Below, piece after piece: positions 1 to 10,900 of a stretch of DNA of 64,000 bases. Numbering within the stretch: position 1 is the first letter of the stretch; the number at the start of each line of letters is the position of its first letter. Source of the stretch: Sweltsa coloradensis (lineage: Eukaryota; Arthropoda; Insecta; Plecoptera; Chloroperlidae); assembly GCA_024449915.1 (NCBI GenBank), contig JAMZAV010000300.1:372001-436000 (forward strand), given 5' to 3'. The position numbers were made by a program, and so were the translations under genes. Below the pieces are notes generated by a model. That model saw only the letters and a list, made by a program, of their open reading frames with translations. It was not told the DNA's origin and searched no databases.

Positions 1-39
1 GGATATTTTGTAGCAGTACTTTTGTGACTCACAAATTGA

Positions 40-85
40 CCGAACAAAAATCTTGGGAAAGCCTTCAGTCGGGATTTCTGGTAGC
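40..85 (-). repeat. Fragment of SINE family G body
   Basis: Read on the minus strand, this short piece resembles the block that follows the tRNA-like head in the family G copies near 28.38 kb and 40.39 kb (a CCCGACTGAAGG-like word, then a run resembling TTTCCC). No tRNA-like head is visible because the match is short and lies at the window edge. It is a decayed tail fragment at best. Confidence 0.28.
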
Positions 86-2023
86 TATATTGAATTGACA
101 GGTTGCTGAATTAGTGTCGCGAGAATACCAATCGACTTCAATTTCAATTCATGAGCTACTTCTATCGGTTGGTGTGTACAGTTTCTCCAACCTACTCAGT
201 CCAATATACTCAGTCTACCTTTTAGCTGCAATTCTTCTGGCATAACCTCACTCATTGCCCTAGATGCTGTTCACGTGATGACCTTGGCAGCTGTTTAATG
301 TATGAATATTAATTTTATTTAGAGTGTATAGGTCAAGTCGAGAGTGTGGGAGTACAAAGCACTTGATCCTGCTGCAATATCCACCCTAATCTGGGAGGTA
401 ATTGAAAGAACAGACTTTCTTTTCCGGTGGTCTGAACTATTGGAACCATAGAGCTGTGTTTGTTTTATAAGACCTCGCCTTGACATATTTAAAGGGTATT
501 AAATTCAATTATGAATTGTTGAAATTGTTTTTTAACAAAATCGCGAGTTAGCTGGACTGCGGGAGCAACTTTTTCGTTAATTTGATTTCCATTTAAGTGT
601 TGGCCCCAATTTACCCAAGTCAAGTAATAATGCTTGAATATTTTGCGTGCGGTTAAAAACCATCACATCTTTTGATAAGTGCATGATAGTCATGAGATCT
701 TTTCGAAAAGTTCTAAATTTCACGTATAATCGTTTGTTTTTGTGTGGACTTAGTGGATAGTCAGTTAGTAAATAGCTTTATTTTGTTGTATCATACTACT
801 AAAAAATAATAAGAATCAAATGACAATTTATCGGAGTGATTAATATCCTTTAGTATGAATTATGTTGCAATAAATCGTGATCTCCACCGTCTGTTGATAA
901 AACAATCTCCTCTGAAAATTAACACAGCTTGAAAGAAAAAACATAAATCTAATCTTTATAAAAAATATAAAAAAAAAATCACAAAAAAATCTATAAAAAA
1001 TCTAAAAGTTGTACTATTATACACAATCATAATATGTTATATTAATATAAATATCTAATTCCTGAGATATCCTGTTCCTCCAACAGCCAACTGTATGTTG
1101 TACCTGACTTCAGAATACTCCGTGTTATATTGGTATAGACCAGGGCTTATTAACTGGAGACAGAATTTCAAAATTGAAATTACCACACTGAAAAATACAC
1201 AACGCACTCACCACCCACTGCGTGATATTTCGGAGCATCCAAGAGCGATTGCGTTGTGTTTTAACCGGGTATTGTTCTGTGCAGTAATTATTATTCTTTA
1301 CTCCAGTTCACTCTTAGTTTTATTCAAGGTATTCCATGTAACACAAACAGTGACTGTGCAATAGTCGAACACTTTAACAGAAACCGATTGGATTGAAAGT
1401 TTCCATGAACAATGAAATTAAGCCAATTTGAGATGATTACCTAAGGCAGCCTCACCTACATTGATATGTACACTCCCTACGATGCCAAACTGCATGAAAG
1501 TTGGATTTATTTCACTTTAGAACAAAGTCCTTGTGTGTAGTAATAAACGTAGTCTGCCTGAAGAGATCGTCTGGAGTAACCAAGCCACCTTAGGATGTAT
1601 GTAAATTGTAATGTAATTATGGTACAGTGATGGGAACGGAGTCGGGCTACTTGGCGGAACAAATGGCTCTAAATCAGTCACGGCCCTTGACTTGCGGCTT
1701 CTGTTGACCACTAAACACCTCTGGGGCCATTCACGGGTAATGATACCATTCTTATCTTATCAGATTCTTAAATTTACTGGATTTACGAGAAGAATTATGG
1801 CGCCTATAGCAATTATCACCTCATAACTCATTATTGTTGTTTCACCACCCATCACTGTATAGACGCTTACATAATGAATGTGCGAATAAGTAACACGCAT
1901 GTGTATCGTCTGACGCGTGTTTTATTCTAATTTAAAACCTAATTTTAATGGGAAAATAATTGGTAATTATAAAAACGTTGTAACACTAGGTTTTAGAAAT
2001 CTGCATTTTCTTATGTGTTGTAT
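86..2023. other. Non-coding stretch, nothing recognised
   Basis: AT-rich sequence without a recognisable gene or repeat copy. The open frames here (for example an 89-codon frame at 1095-1364) have no recognisable motif and are of the length expected by chance in a window this size. Confidence 0.5.
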
Positions 2024-2090
2024 TATTAAGCGAGCGAAGCGAGCGTTTCCATTTGACTCTGCCGGAAAAATTAGTCACTGGTTTTGTTTT

Positions 2091-2133
2091 GTTTTTTTTT
2101 TGTTTGTTTTTTTTTTTTTTTTTTTTTTTTTTT
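2091..2133. repeat. Poly-T tract inside element A
   Basis: A T tract with occasional G occupies the position where family D has its GT microsatellite and family B its T-rich run. A simple-repeat centre is a regular feature of these elements. Confidence 0.8.
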
Positions 2134-2426
2134 GTTTGTATGTCTCGCCATAACGTTCGAACGGAGGCTCGGATCGAGTTGAAATTTTGACCATCCGCAA
2201 GCTTCGTTCTCGATTGAATGCCATTAGTTTTGTGGCAAAATCGTTCAAAAAGTTAAAAAGTTACATTAAAGTTAATCGAAAGTTTTTTTCTAAAACTTAA
2301 CGGGGACATAAATCTGAGATAGCCAATCATTTAGAATGTCCGTACCGGTTCACGAATATGTTAATTTTATTTTGTATCCGATTAAGTTAGTCGTAATGGA
2401 ATATTACATTACATAACAAAAGTAAC

Positions 2427-2440
2427 GTTGCCATGGCAAC
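2427..2440. promoter_or_regulatory. Perfect palindromic RFX X-box motif
   Basis: GTTGCCATGGCAAC is a perfect palindrome and the ideal double half-site bound by RFX factors, which drive ciliary genes in animals. One more base pairs on each side (C...G). It lies inside putative mobile element A, with no exon recognised nearby, so function is not shown. Confidence 0.45.
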
Positions 2441-2733
2441 GAAAAGACGCGCGAAGTTTCAATGCACTGACCTAGAGTAATCAAATACTTTCGAGAAGCA
2501 GTCTATATTGCACCAAAGAGTTTAAATATTTTTCCCAATGATCAAGTCCTCTAGATGCGGTGGATTTATCAAAGTATAAGATTTACATACGGTTACCCAA
2601 TGCACCTTGGCATATGAATAATAAATGACGGAAAATGGCCTCTGTGACCGAACGTCGCAAATTATTAAAAAAATGTGCATTGGGGTCTAGCTATAGACGT
2701 GCTCGCTTATCAACGCTGCCACTGACGTTCCTG

Positions 2734-3704
2734 TATTTTCTACCATTGATTTAACTCAATTAATTCGAATTCAATTCAATTTATTGAATTAATTAATTAA
2801 TTAATTAATAACGTAATAATATTTGCTTACCATTTATATTTTGATCTAAAGTATCATTGTTAGTTTGCTTAATTATTTCGGTGGATTATGTAAATACCTA
2901 AATGACGTTTCATAGCATTGTGCTGTTGTGTTAATTATTGTCCTTCATTGTAAATCTATGTTTAATAACTAAATATCATTTACATAACATAAATATATCA
3001 TTCCTTAATTTATTAAACAGATCAAGGATGGTTTAAAAATTCATGACATAGCTTACACTACTTTCCAATAAAAAGATTATGCTTGTCGTTGATAAGTTCC
3101 GCTTGAGTGTATGACAAGTAGAGCCTCCAGCTCCGAGTGGCCTCATGTGGGTGAAGGTATTGTATGTCGTTGTTTAGGTAATGGCGCACCTATGCGGGAA
3201 GGCAGGCAAGAGTTGCATCATAATCAATGTAAATCAAAAGTGAAAACAAGACAAAGAATATTCAAAACGTAAACGCAGAAACCCTCCTAGGCGTCGTTTA
3301 TGCTCTGTGCTGCGTTAATTAATTATGCCAAGGGGCAAGGATTATTATAATCATAATTCTAGTACAAAGAAAACTGTAAACGAAGATATGGCTAGCATAT
3401 TATGATTCTCTGTTGCGTCACGTCGACATTTTGGGATTCTTCCATTTCTAGCTGCATTTACTGACAGTTTACTACTCTACTCACTATACTTACAAGTTGA
3501 ATATCTAGTAATTATTATAAAGAAATTCTTATACTCGAATGTTCATGGTGCTAGATTCTTTTAATTTACAGTGCTGATAATGCCTCGATGCTTATCGAAC
3601 AGTGCACAAATGTTAGGATGAAGAACATTTCAACAATCCAATTATTTTTAATCTTTATTTGTCGAAATCAACCTGCCTCCAGGGTGCAATGGCTAACTTA
3701 AGTG
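2734..3704. other. Non-coding stretch with AATT/TTAA-rich simple sequence
   Basis: Around 2755-2815 the sequence is a near-tandem run of AATT and TTAA words. The rest is AT-rich and shows no gene or repeat family that I recognise. Confidence 0.5.
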
Positions 3705-3969
3705 TGTCCATCCTTGAAGTGACCATCGACGGACGGGACAGGTATCGGTCGCCCCCATTCATTGTCTACCAACCGCTAGGCCCGAGAAGGGTTGATGAAT
3801 GAAAAGCCTAGCTGCTGGCAGACAATGAACGGGGCGACCGATCCCGGTCTCGTCCGTCGATGGTTACTCAAGGCTGGACTCTTCATTCAACAACCCTTCT
3901 TGGGCCTAGCGGTTAGTAGACAATGAACGGGGGCGACCGACTGGTCACTTTGTTCCTCAAGGATGGACA
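3705..3969. mobile_element. Modular foldback element, family H copy 1
   Basis: The ends are inverted: TGTCCATCCTTGA at the left and TCAAGGATGGACA at the right. Inside are three modules: a forward arm (about 3711-3817) with a GACCATCGACGGACG-like word, a GTATCGGTCGCC word and AACCGCTAGGCC; then an inverted half-arm (3818-3872); then an inverted full arm (3873-3969). Most of the element can fold on itself. There is no ORF, so it would be a non-autonomous foldback transposon mobilised in trans. A second copy lies at 10.6-10.9 kb. Confidence 0.7.
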
Positions 3970-3974
3970 TATGT

Positions 3975-4166
3975 ATTTTGGAGTGTGTGCAATTGTGAAG
4001 GAAATATCCGATGACTGTTTAAAAGAACTCAATCCCTTGCATTCGCATTAGGCCCAGCGACTAAATAAAACCTCAGAAAAACTTTCAGTGAGAATTGCCA
4101 GTGGCTGGATTCGATCCGCGACCCCCTGAATTAGAATCTGGCGCTTTGCGCTTGAGCCACCCCTGT
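3975..4166 (-). mobile_element. tRNA-derived SINE, family G
   Basis: On the minus strand the head has a tRNA-like A-box region (GGTGGCTCAAGCGCAAAGCG) and a B box (GGATCGAATCC). It is followed by the family G body: CACTGGCAATTCTCACTGAA, then GAGGTTTTATTTAGTCG and TTCCTTCACAATTG. The same order of blocks appears in copies at 28.3, 29.6, 40.3 and 40.7 kb, and this marks a dispersed SINE rather than a real tRNA. It would be transcribed by RNA polymerase III and depend on a LINE for mobility. Confidence 0.65.
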
Positions 4167-5839
4167 ATATGTATCCATGTCTTATTTGTTGTGCCCCAAT
4201 TACATGAAACATCATGGGTGGCCAATAGCTGCTTGTATGCCATATTTGACTTATAAATTACATTTAAAATATACACATAAAATTAATCTATGTAAAGAGA
4301 TACACTTTTTTCCATGCACTTAGCAAAGTGGACCCGGAATCTCGCTTGCTTTTGTTTTCTTCTGTTTCAATTTTGTCTGTCCTTTTATTCTTTAATTTTC
4401 TGTTCCTTTCCTTTCTCTTTTTTCTCGTTCCTTTTTTGTCTTCGTCTTCGTGACTAAAGCTGAAACTTAAAATTAGATTTCTGAATGCAGATATTGACAC
4501 AGGCCTACTAAACTCGCCGATCAGTATCAAGCTAAACCACTTTCCTTCGTATAGCACGCATAGCAACTTTGCTCGTATAAAGTTATGTGCGTAGTACAGT
4601 TTTGTACACATTACAAGAATAATAACTGTATTTAACCAAACCGCGTTTGTCGTGTTTTCTTATTGAAACGATACCATGTCGAGGGTTGCAGTGTATATAG
4701 CGTGTAAGTGCGCGTGTGGTCCTATCACATGTCATAATTAGACCAATTATTTACTTAAATAACTTACTTGTGTACAGAATAATTATGTTGAACCTATATC
4801 ACCACGTGATATCTTGCTTTACCTGTTGTTTCATTGCATGAAAAGTAAAGAATTTTGTAACATATCATGTATCCACGTGTTTACCACATTGCAAAAAGTT
4901 TCTTGGTGTAGACATTTTGACAATCCCCAATATGATATCTAAAACATTTTTGATTTATACATCATGACATTGCGTAATCATTGTTGAATATTATCTAGTA
5001 AGTATCCTTTAAAATATATATTTGTACAATAGTGCGTCAAGACAAAACTTATTCCATTAATAAAAACAATTTAAACGTATTTTCAACATTTTAAAATAAC
5101 AAAATGTATTATGAGATCACCTGAATGATGTCTAAATTTTAAATAGAGTAAACCACCGTAATATATAATATGCACGATTGTCAAGTACCTACGGTAATTT
5201 AAATTTGTTTTTATGTCAAAGGCGACATTTAACACACTTTTGGAAGTTGTATTCGTTGCACTTATAATCTCATTAAAAAAAAACAATGTGGATTTACCCT
5301 TCAATTGACATTGAATCGTATAAGTGAACTTTTATATTTTCTGATCCGACACAATAAACCATCAGCGACTAAGTGAAACATTTTTTTTTAGTATAACATG
5401 CAATATTTCGGTGGTGAATTTCTTATTTTTTAAAATCTTCAAGTTCTGTAAGTATTTTATCAGTAAGATTGTGGAAATCATGGTCATCTTTGCGACGCGT
5501 ACATCTCGAGATTTATCTGGTGTCTACTCAGTCTGTTATTTCTCTCTGGATCACTGTGTGCAGAAGCAAAGCCTTATCCCTCTTGCTTACTGTTGACTGT
5601 TTTTTAATTTTCCCCAGCCGTCTCTGTACACTGTTAATCTGAAGTGTTCTCTGGCAGCTCGAGTTTAATATAGAAAGAAAGAGCGCTACTCAGTCGATGA
5701 AGTTTCAAACACTTTAGATCCTTAAGTTTCATCATCATAGTTGCCCAGACAATAGAGGAAAACTTGTTAGCTTTATGAATGCGGCCTAGGTACGGACAGC
5801 GTTGCCATCAAGTCACAACTTTGGACATATTTCACAGAA
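4167..5839. other. Non-coding stretch, nothing recognised
   Basis: AT-rich sequence. Short frames at 4288-4611 and 5411-5596 have no motif, splice context or compositional shift that would support coding. The stretch from 4340 to 4440 is pyrimidine-rich. Confidence 0.5.
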
Positions 5840-5961
5840 TGACAAGTGATAAAGTGTCTATTGTGGCACCACTGTCTGAGGAACTACATAAACTCGCGCC
5901 GAAAGAACATAACACGAACGACGCGGCCTTCTTCGAGTTTTATGAGCACAAACCGACCAGG
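5840..5961 (+). CDS. Candidate 5' coding exon (unrecognised protein)
   Basis: From an ATG at 5840 a frame of about 40 codons runs to a good splice donor (ACCAG followed by GTAGGT at 5962). The frame would stop at once if the donor were not used. Base composition is richer in G+C than its surroundings and the peptide is mixed and polar (starts MTSDKVSIVAPLSEEL, ends near FYEHKP). The ATG lies just after a weak acceptor-like TTTCACAG. I recognise no family. Downstream, 7056-7124 is also exon-like, but joining the two in phase meets a stop after about a dozen codons. Chance is a real alternative. Confidence 0.2.
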
Positions 5962-7055
5962 TAGGTGGAGCCAGCTGACCTGGGAAGATAAGCGCAGGAT
6001 TGATGTCGCAACTTGCAATTGCATTTCGACATAAAGTTAATGTAAGTGCATCTGCACTTTGGGAGATGACACACGAACACTAAGTTACAGCTCTGCTCGT
6101 AAGTCAAGCTACACGCGGGGAGTGAACCTACGTCGTATACAGCCAAACTGCATTCCAGACATTTATGCTCGCGGGTAAATTTACTGCAATGTTTACGTAC
6201 TATTTTCTTGATATTACACTTATTCGCAAATGGATCCAAGTTTTGTTGTATGTTTTTGTTTGTTGTAGAGTTTTAAGTTATAAATCTCACATATTATGAT
6301 GTGGTCAATAATTAATTAATGATTATGTACTATAATTACGTACATTTTGTGTTGAGTTTGGTAAAACATCGCATTCCAGCAGTTTAACTATTTGCACTGA
6401 AGTAAAAAGGAAAAGGGTTATTTTAAGCTTGAGATAGGACGCTTCGTCTGAGAATTACAGACTTATCATGTTATCACCACCTACAATTTTAGAATTTTGA
6501 ATTGACATCGTTAAAACTTACTATGACTGGCAATTTTTCCGTGTTAAAAATATAAATAAATCACTTATTTGATAACATAATATTATCATGTATTTTTCAC
6601 AAATTAAAGTTACATTTTTCTTCGTGAGACCTTCAATTTGCTTCAATTCCCGAAGAACGTTTAATTTTGCATTGCCACATCTTTCCATTGATCCAAGCAA
6701 GATTATTAATTGTGTGATACTACGACTACTTATCTTTATGAACACGAACGTCATGTGTTTGTCTACGACAATTCTTATCATAGTACCTACGTCATTATGG
6801 CCGCTATGTATTACGAAGGACGGCATAACGGCCACAGCACACCCCACAAACTATGAAGATTACGTCACTATCATATGAGGAACATTGATTATCAGTCTAA
6901 TAAAGGTTTCTCCAATATTGCTCTCATTATTCGATTGGAATAACATTTCTATCCACTAATGTGTGTTATCAAATTGGTCCCCTTTTTGCACCGAATAAGT
7001 GCATGACTTAACACTTAACAATGTTAATAGTGTGGAATGGTTTCTACTGTTGCAG
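5962..7055. other. Non-coding stretch, nothing recognised
   Basis: AT-rich. Overlapping frames on both strands around 6520-6880 shadow one another and show no family features. Confidence 0.45.
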
Positions 7056-7124
7056 TATATCGCCCCAATATGAAAAGAAAATGGGGAATATTTGAGACGG
7101 TAGATTCCCGATTCTCTAGCCAGG
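7056..7124 (+). CDS. Candidate small internal or first coding exon
   Basis: A strong acceptor (TTTCTACTGTTGCAG ending at 7055) and a strong donor (CAGG then GTAAGTG at 7125) bracket 69 bases, a length divisible by three. One frame is open throughout (it includes MKRKWGIFETVDSRF). The evidence is splice context only. No homology is recognised, and it could be a non-coding exon or chance. Confidence 0.22.
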
Positions 7125-7869
7125 GTAAGTGAATTTTCGTATTGTATCCGTGATCTTGACTAATTGATGCTGCAAAATATAGCATTCTTCCTGATTCTTC
7201 CCCGTACCACAGGGCAAATTTTTACATCGGGTGGCAGTGCAAAACAAAATTTGGATTTTACCATCATAATGCCTCTAAGTGGCGAACCAGAACCACGCCC
7301 TTCACTTGAGTGATACTTACAGGTAGCAGTGTGACCTTGTGTAGTTCCTCCACCAGCATGGATCGCATATTAATAAGAGAACAAAGCCATATTTCACGTG
7401 CGCGGACAACTTGGCCGTCGCGGCTGGAGTGTGGGTGTAGGTGTACTTACTTACTGGCCGTGTACTAGACAATTACCTGTTGGTCTAGTTGTAATGTAAT
7501 CTCCCTTGCACAACATGCTGCCATGATCGCCCCCCTGGCTTGTCTGGTAGACGTGTGTTCAACTCTCGCCATAATCGTAACTTCCATATCTCCAGAGACA
7601 AACGTCAAGTTGCAACACTCGTGGCGGAACACGTATTACCGGTCAAGATACATGCACCCATTCGTGAAGCCTGCCCTGTCAACTGTCAAACCGCTAATTG
7701 TTGTACATTATAATCATAGCCTCAACACGTTATATAGTTATTTACGCCTCGTATGTTAGGTATAATATGTATATTTTTGCATGATATTTTAATTCCTATA
7801 TCCAGATAATATTGTCTTTGCTGTAGTACAAGTAAATTTAAACAAACATAATATAGATCATCACTATTT
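7125..7869. other. Unresolved stretch with modest coding-like composition at 7500-7760
   Basis: Around 7500-7760 composition is less AT-rich, two plus-strand frames stay open for about 70 codons, and an acceptor-like pyrimidine tract ends in GGTAG at about 7549. No frame gives a recognisable protein, so I do not call a gene. Confidence 0.25.
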
Positions 7870-8471
7870 TTGGATGAGCGTAGCGAAGATTCCATTTCAC
7901 TACACAGGAGAAAAAAACCCGTTTTTTTGTATTTTTGTGTGTTTGTCTACACGATTCCGGCTGAATCGATACTCCAATTGCGATGAAATGTTATGGAGGC
8001 CTTCGAAATCTCTGAACTTAGAACTGCCACGTTTTTGAGCGCAATCGAAATATTATTTCTCATTAAAATCGCAATTTTACGATTTTTTTTCGATTTTAAA
8101 AAAAATTCTTCGACTTATAACACCTACATGCTTTATCCAATTGTTATGATTTTTTAAAAAAACCTTAATTTTATGAATTAATATATTCGTGTGAAATTTG
8201 AGCGCAATCAAAATTATTTTTATGAAAATCGCAATTTTACGATTTTTTTTATTTTTAAAACATTCTACGACTTATAATAGCTACATGCTTTATCAGATTG
8301 TAATGATATTTTTACAGAACCTCAATTTTATGAATTTATATATTTGTGTAAAATTTGAGCGCAATCAATTAATAATTTCTCATTAAAATCGTAATTTTAC
8401 ACTTTTTTCGTTTAAAAAAACATATGCTCATCCAACAACGTGCCTGAAAAAGCGTTTGGGAAGCTTCCTAG
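7870..8471 (+). mobile_element. Putative Helentron-like element, family B copy 1
   Basis: The 5' end is TTGGATGAGCGTAGCGAAG. The 3' end has the inverse word GCTCATCCAA, then ACAACG-loop-GCGTT, then CCTAG followed by T. Between them is a conserved block, CACGATTCCGGCTGAA through CTGCCACGTTTTTGAGCG, then about 2.3 tandem units of ~160 bp; TTGAGCGCAATC recurs at about 8035, 8198 and 8355. Other copies are at 38.1 and 49.8 kb. No enzyme is encoded, so mobility would need a Rep/helicase source elsewhere. Confidence 0.65.
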
Positions 8472-10612
8472 TTTAACTATTCAGTGCCATGATATTTCGC
8501 CAACCAGAGTTTGAATAGTTACAGTGAATACGCCAACCAGTTTTGTGTGTCGTCTGCTATATGTCGAAGTTATAAACGTAAAAAAGATTTATTAAAGTAT
8601 TGTTTGAAGACAATCACTAACAACCCGAAGGAGAAAGAAAAGAAGTTGGTGTTGGAGGAAAATAATTTTTATATTTAATCATGTATAAAGCGAACACAAG
8701 TTTTGAAAGAAACATATACACTACACAACAACCTATGCATGATAAATGTATCTATCAATCTCTAAACGACCTTCAATCATCAGTACTTATTTATTCGCTA
8801 AGATGGTCATGAGTTGTTAAAAATAGAGAAATTCATTATTCGTGTCTTAATGAAAATGTTTCGTTCCGCATAACATTTATTATTTCATTTTATTGGACAA
8901 GTTAGTAATTTATCAACACTCTTAGGCCAGCGTTCGCAGCAACATCTTCATAAATTAGCAGGTTTGTGGTGGCAGCCGTTCGTTTCCTTAAGTATCCATA
9001 GGGAAATGATGAATGGATGCAAACATTTGTCTTTAGTGGGTTTGCATACCGACATAAATCTTCCATGGTAGTAAAACATTTACGCTGATTGCTGGATGGT
9101 TATGAAGTATAAAGATTTCAGTGTGCTCGTATGTAAGGACTTCAGAGTTCAGAATGTGATTGTATTAATTATGTGAATATAAAAAGTGGTTTGATTGTAC
9201 TAAGATTGGGCACTCAAAATATGTATTTGCAATATTATTTAGGAGTGTTCGATTTAGTGTTGGTGGGCTATAAATAATGTGTTAGTAATAGTGTGGGGGT
9301 AAGAAATTGGATATTATCACAATTTTTTAACCCGCGTTTCTTTAGCTTGTAGTACCATCCGTTATCCAACATTGTTGTGAAAGTGTTTACCAAATATATT
9401 TCAACGTGATATCCTACACTGGTGTTTATATGATGGTATAAAGTTAATCGAGACGATAAATGGTTGATTAGAGAATGATGACGAGGAATGGAGAGGGAAG
9501 GAATAGAGACCCTCTTCTGGCAAGAAGCCAAAAGGAAAAGTGCCAAAAAGATCAACGACTTGACTTCTTCTGAAATGATAGTGTAACTTTGACCAGTTGC
9601 TGAGATAGGTTCCTCCACTATTCAGACTATATGGGCGGAATTGACGTTTTCAAATTTTCGAATTAATTAAACTTAGCTACGGACATTACATCAAATATTG
9701 GAGTGTACTTGCTACGCTCATCCAATAGTACGGCATAACCTTCATTGTAGACTTATTCCATGCGCCGTAGGCAGATAGATTGTGTACATTGCTTTAGCTC
9801 TATTTCGTGCGAAATCTGACTTGCTTCACGTAACCACTCAATAATTAAAAAATATACAGGTTAACTATAAATTTAAAAGGCATAGCTAAACATAAATAAT
9901 ATTATCTCATTTTATTTTACAACAATGCAGAAAATGCGCTGTCTTTTCAAAACATGATATTCTGCTGCTGCTGTTATGCTGTGAAAGTAAATACCCCATA
10001 TGCCACCCCCGCATCGCTGACTAATATTTCCAGCAATCTTCTCTAACTCAGCACTCGATTAGGCGCGGGTTTAGCCGTTGCAGAACGTTTTTGTCAGTCA
10101 CCATTTTAATAACTCGACTCACAGCCGAACGTTTTTGCTTGTGGTTCTGAAACTCCGACACAATATTACGAATTTACATCTCTCACCACGTAGAATAATC
10201 ACAACTCCGTTGTCTTCACTCAGTGACAGCATTGCGTTAGTCTGATTTGTAGTGATTGATGTGGTTTTGATTTTATGTTGCCTGACTGCATGCGTCGTAA
10301 CAAGAGAGGCTACTTCTTCTAAAAATTATCCAAAAATCAATGCTTATCAAGAATATGATTGCCGAACGTATGTTAAAAGTATGCTGTACACTGCAAAAAT
10401 CTTACTTGGATTTATTATATTTAATGAACTTTGGCTTTATTTCCAATAGACATGCACAAAATGTATGACGATGTTATGTTCTATTCTTATCCATACTATG
10501 CCTATTTCTTCATATTTTTCTCTTATAATCACATGAATTATTACTATTTATAATCTTTGGCTGGACCTTGAGGTTTCTTTTCGTGACGTGCGTCGTTTAC
10601 AATCGTTCACAG
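8472..10612. other. Non-coding stretch, nothing recognised
   Basis: AT-rich unique-looking DNA. A 116-codon minus-strand frame (9268-9618) has no recognisable domain. A small GC-richer patch near 10.0-10.2 kb carries no recognisable gene. Confidence 0.45.
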
Positions 10613-10900
10613 GTACAAAGTGACCAGTGACTGACAAGACAGGTATCGGTCGCCCCGTTCATTGTCTCCAACCGCTAGGCCGAGAAGGGTTGGTGAATGA
10701 AAAGCCCAGCCTTGAGGTACAAAGTGACCATCGACGGACGAGACAAGTATCGGTCGCCCCCGTTCATTGTCTGCCAACCGCTAGGCCTGAGAAGGGTTGG
10801 AATGAAAAGCCTAGCAGCAGGCTCCTGCCTGCAATGGGAATCGGAGCGACCGATACGGGTCTCGTCCGTCGATGGTCACTTTGTACCTCAACGATGGACA
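10613..10900. mobile_element. Modular foldback element, family H copy 2
   Basis: This shares the arm sequence of copy 1 at 3.7 kb but in another arrangement: two direct copies of the arm (about 10613-10710 and 10711-10820, each starting with GGTACAAAGTGACC), then an inverted partial arm (10821-10890) ending TTTGTACCTCAACGATGGACA. The direct-plus-inverted order shows that arms are gained and lost as modules. The two plus-strand frames across it are only readings of the repeat. Confidence 0.65.

Larger units (their letters stand above)
2024..2733 (+). mobile_element. Putative Helentron-like non-autonomous element, family A
   Basis: The left end reads TATTAAGCGAGCG followed by GAAGCGAGCG. The right end carries GCTCGCTTATCAACG, the inverse of that word, followed by a hairpin AACG-loop-CGTT and then CCTGT, a worn version of the CCTAG-T end seen in families B, C and D. 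The interior has a long T-rich simple tract, then TGTATGTCTCGCC and a GAACGGAGGCTCGGAT-GAGTTGAAATTTT block of the kind that families B and D also carry after their T- or GT-rich tract. No ORF of note. The architecture (5' word, microsatellite-like centre, inverted word, 3' hairpin) fits HINEs. The worn 3' end makes this the least certain of the four families. Confidence 0.5.

Noticed and set aside
9268..9618. 116-codon minus-strand ORF
   Set aside because: No recognisable motif, no compositional shift; frames of this size are expected by chance in 64 kb.
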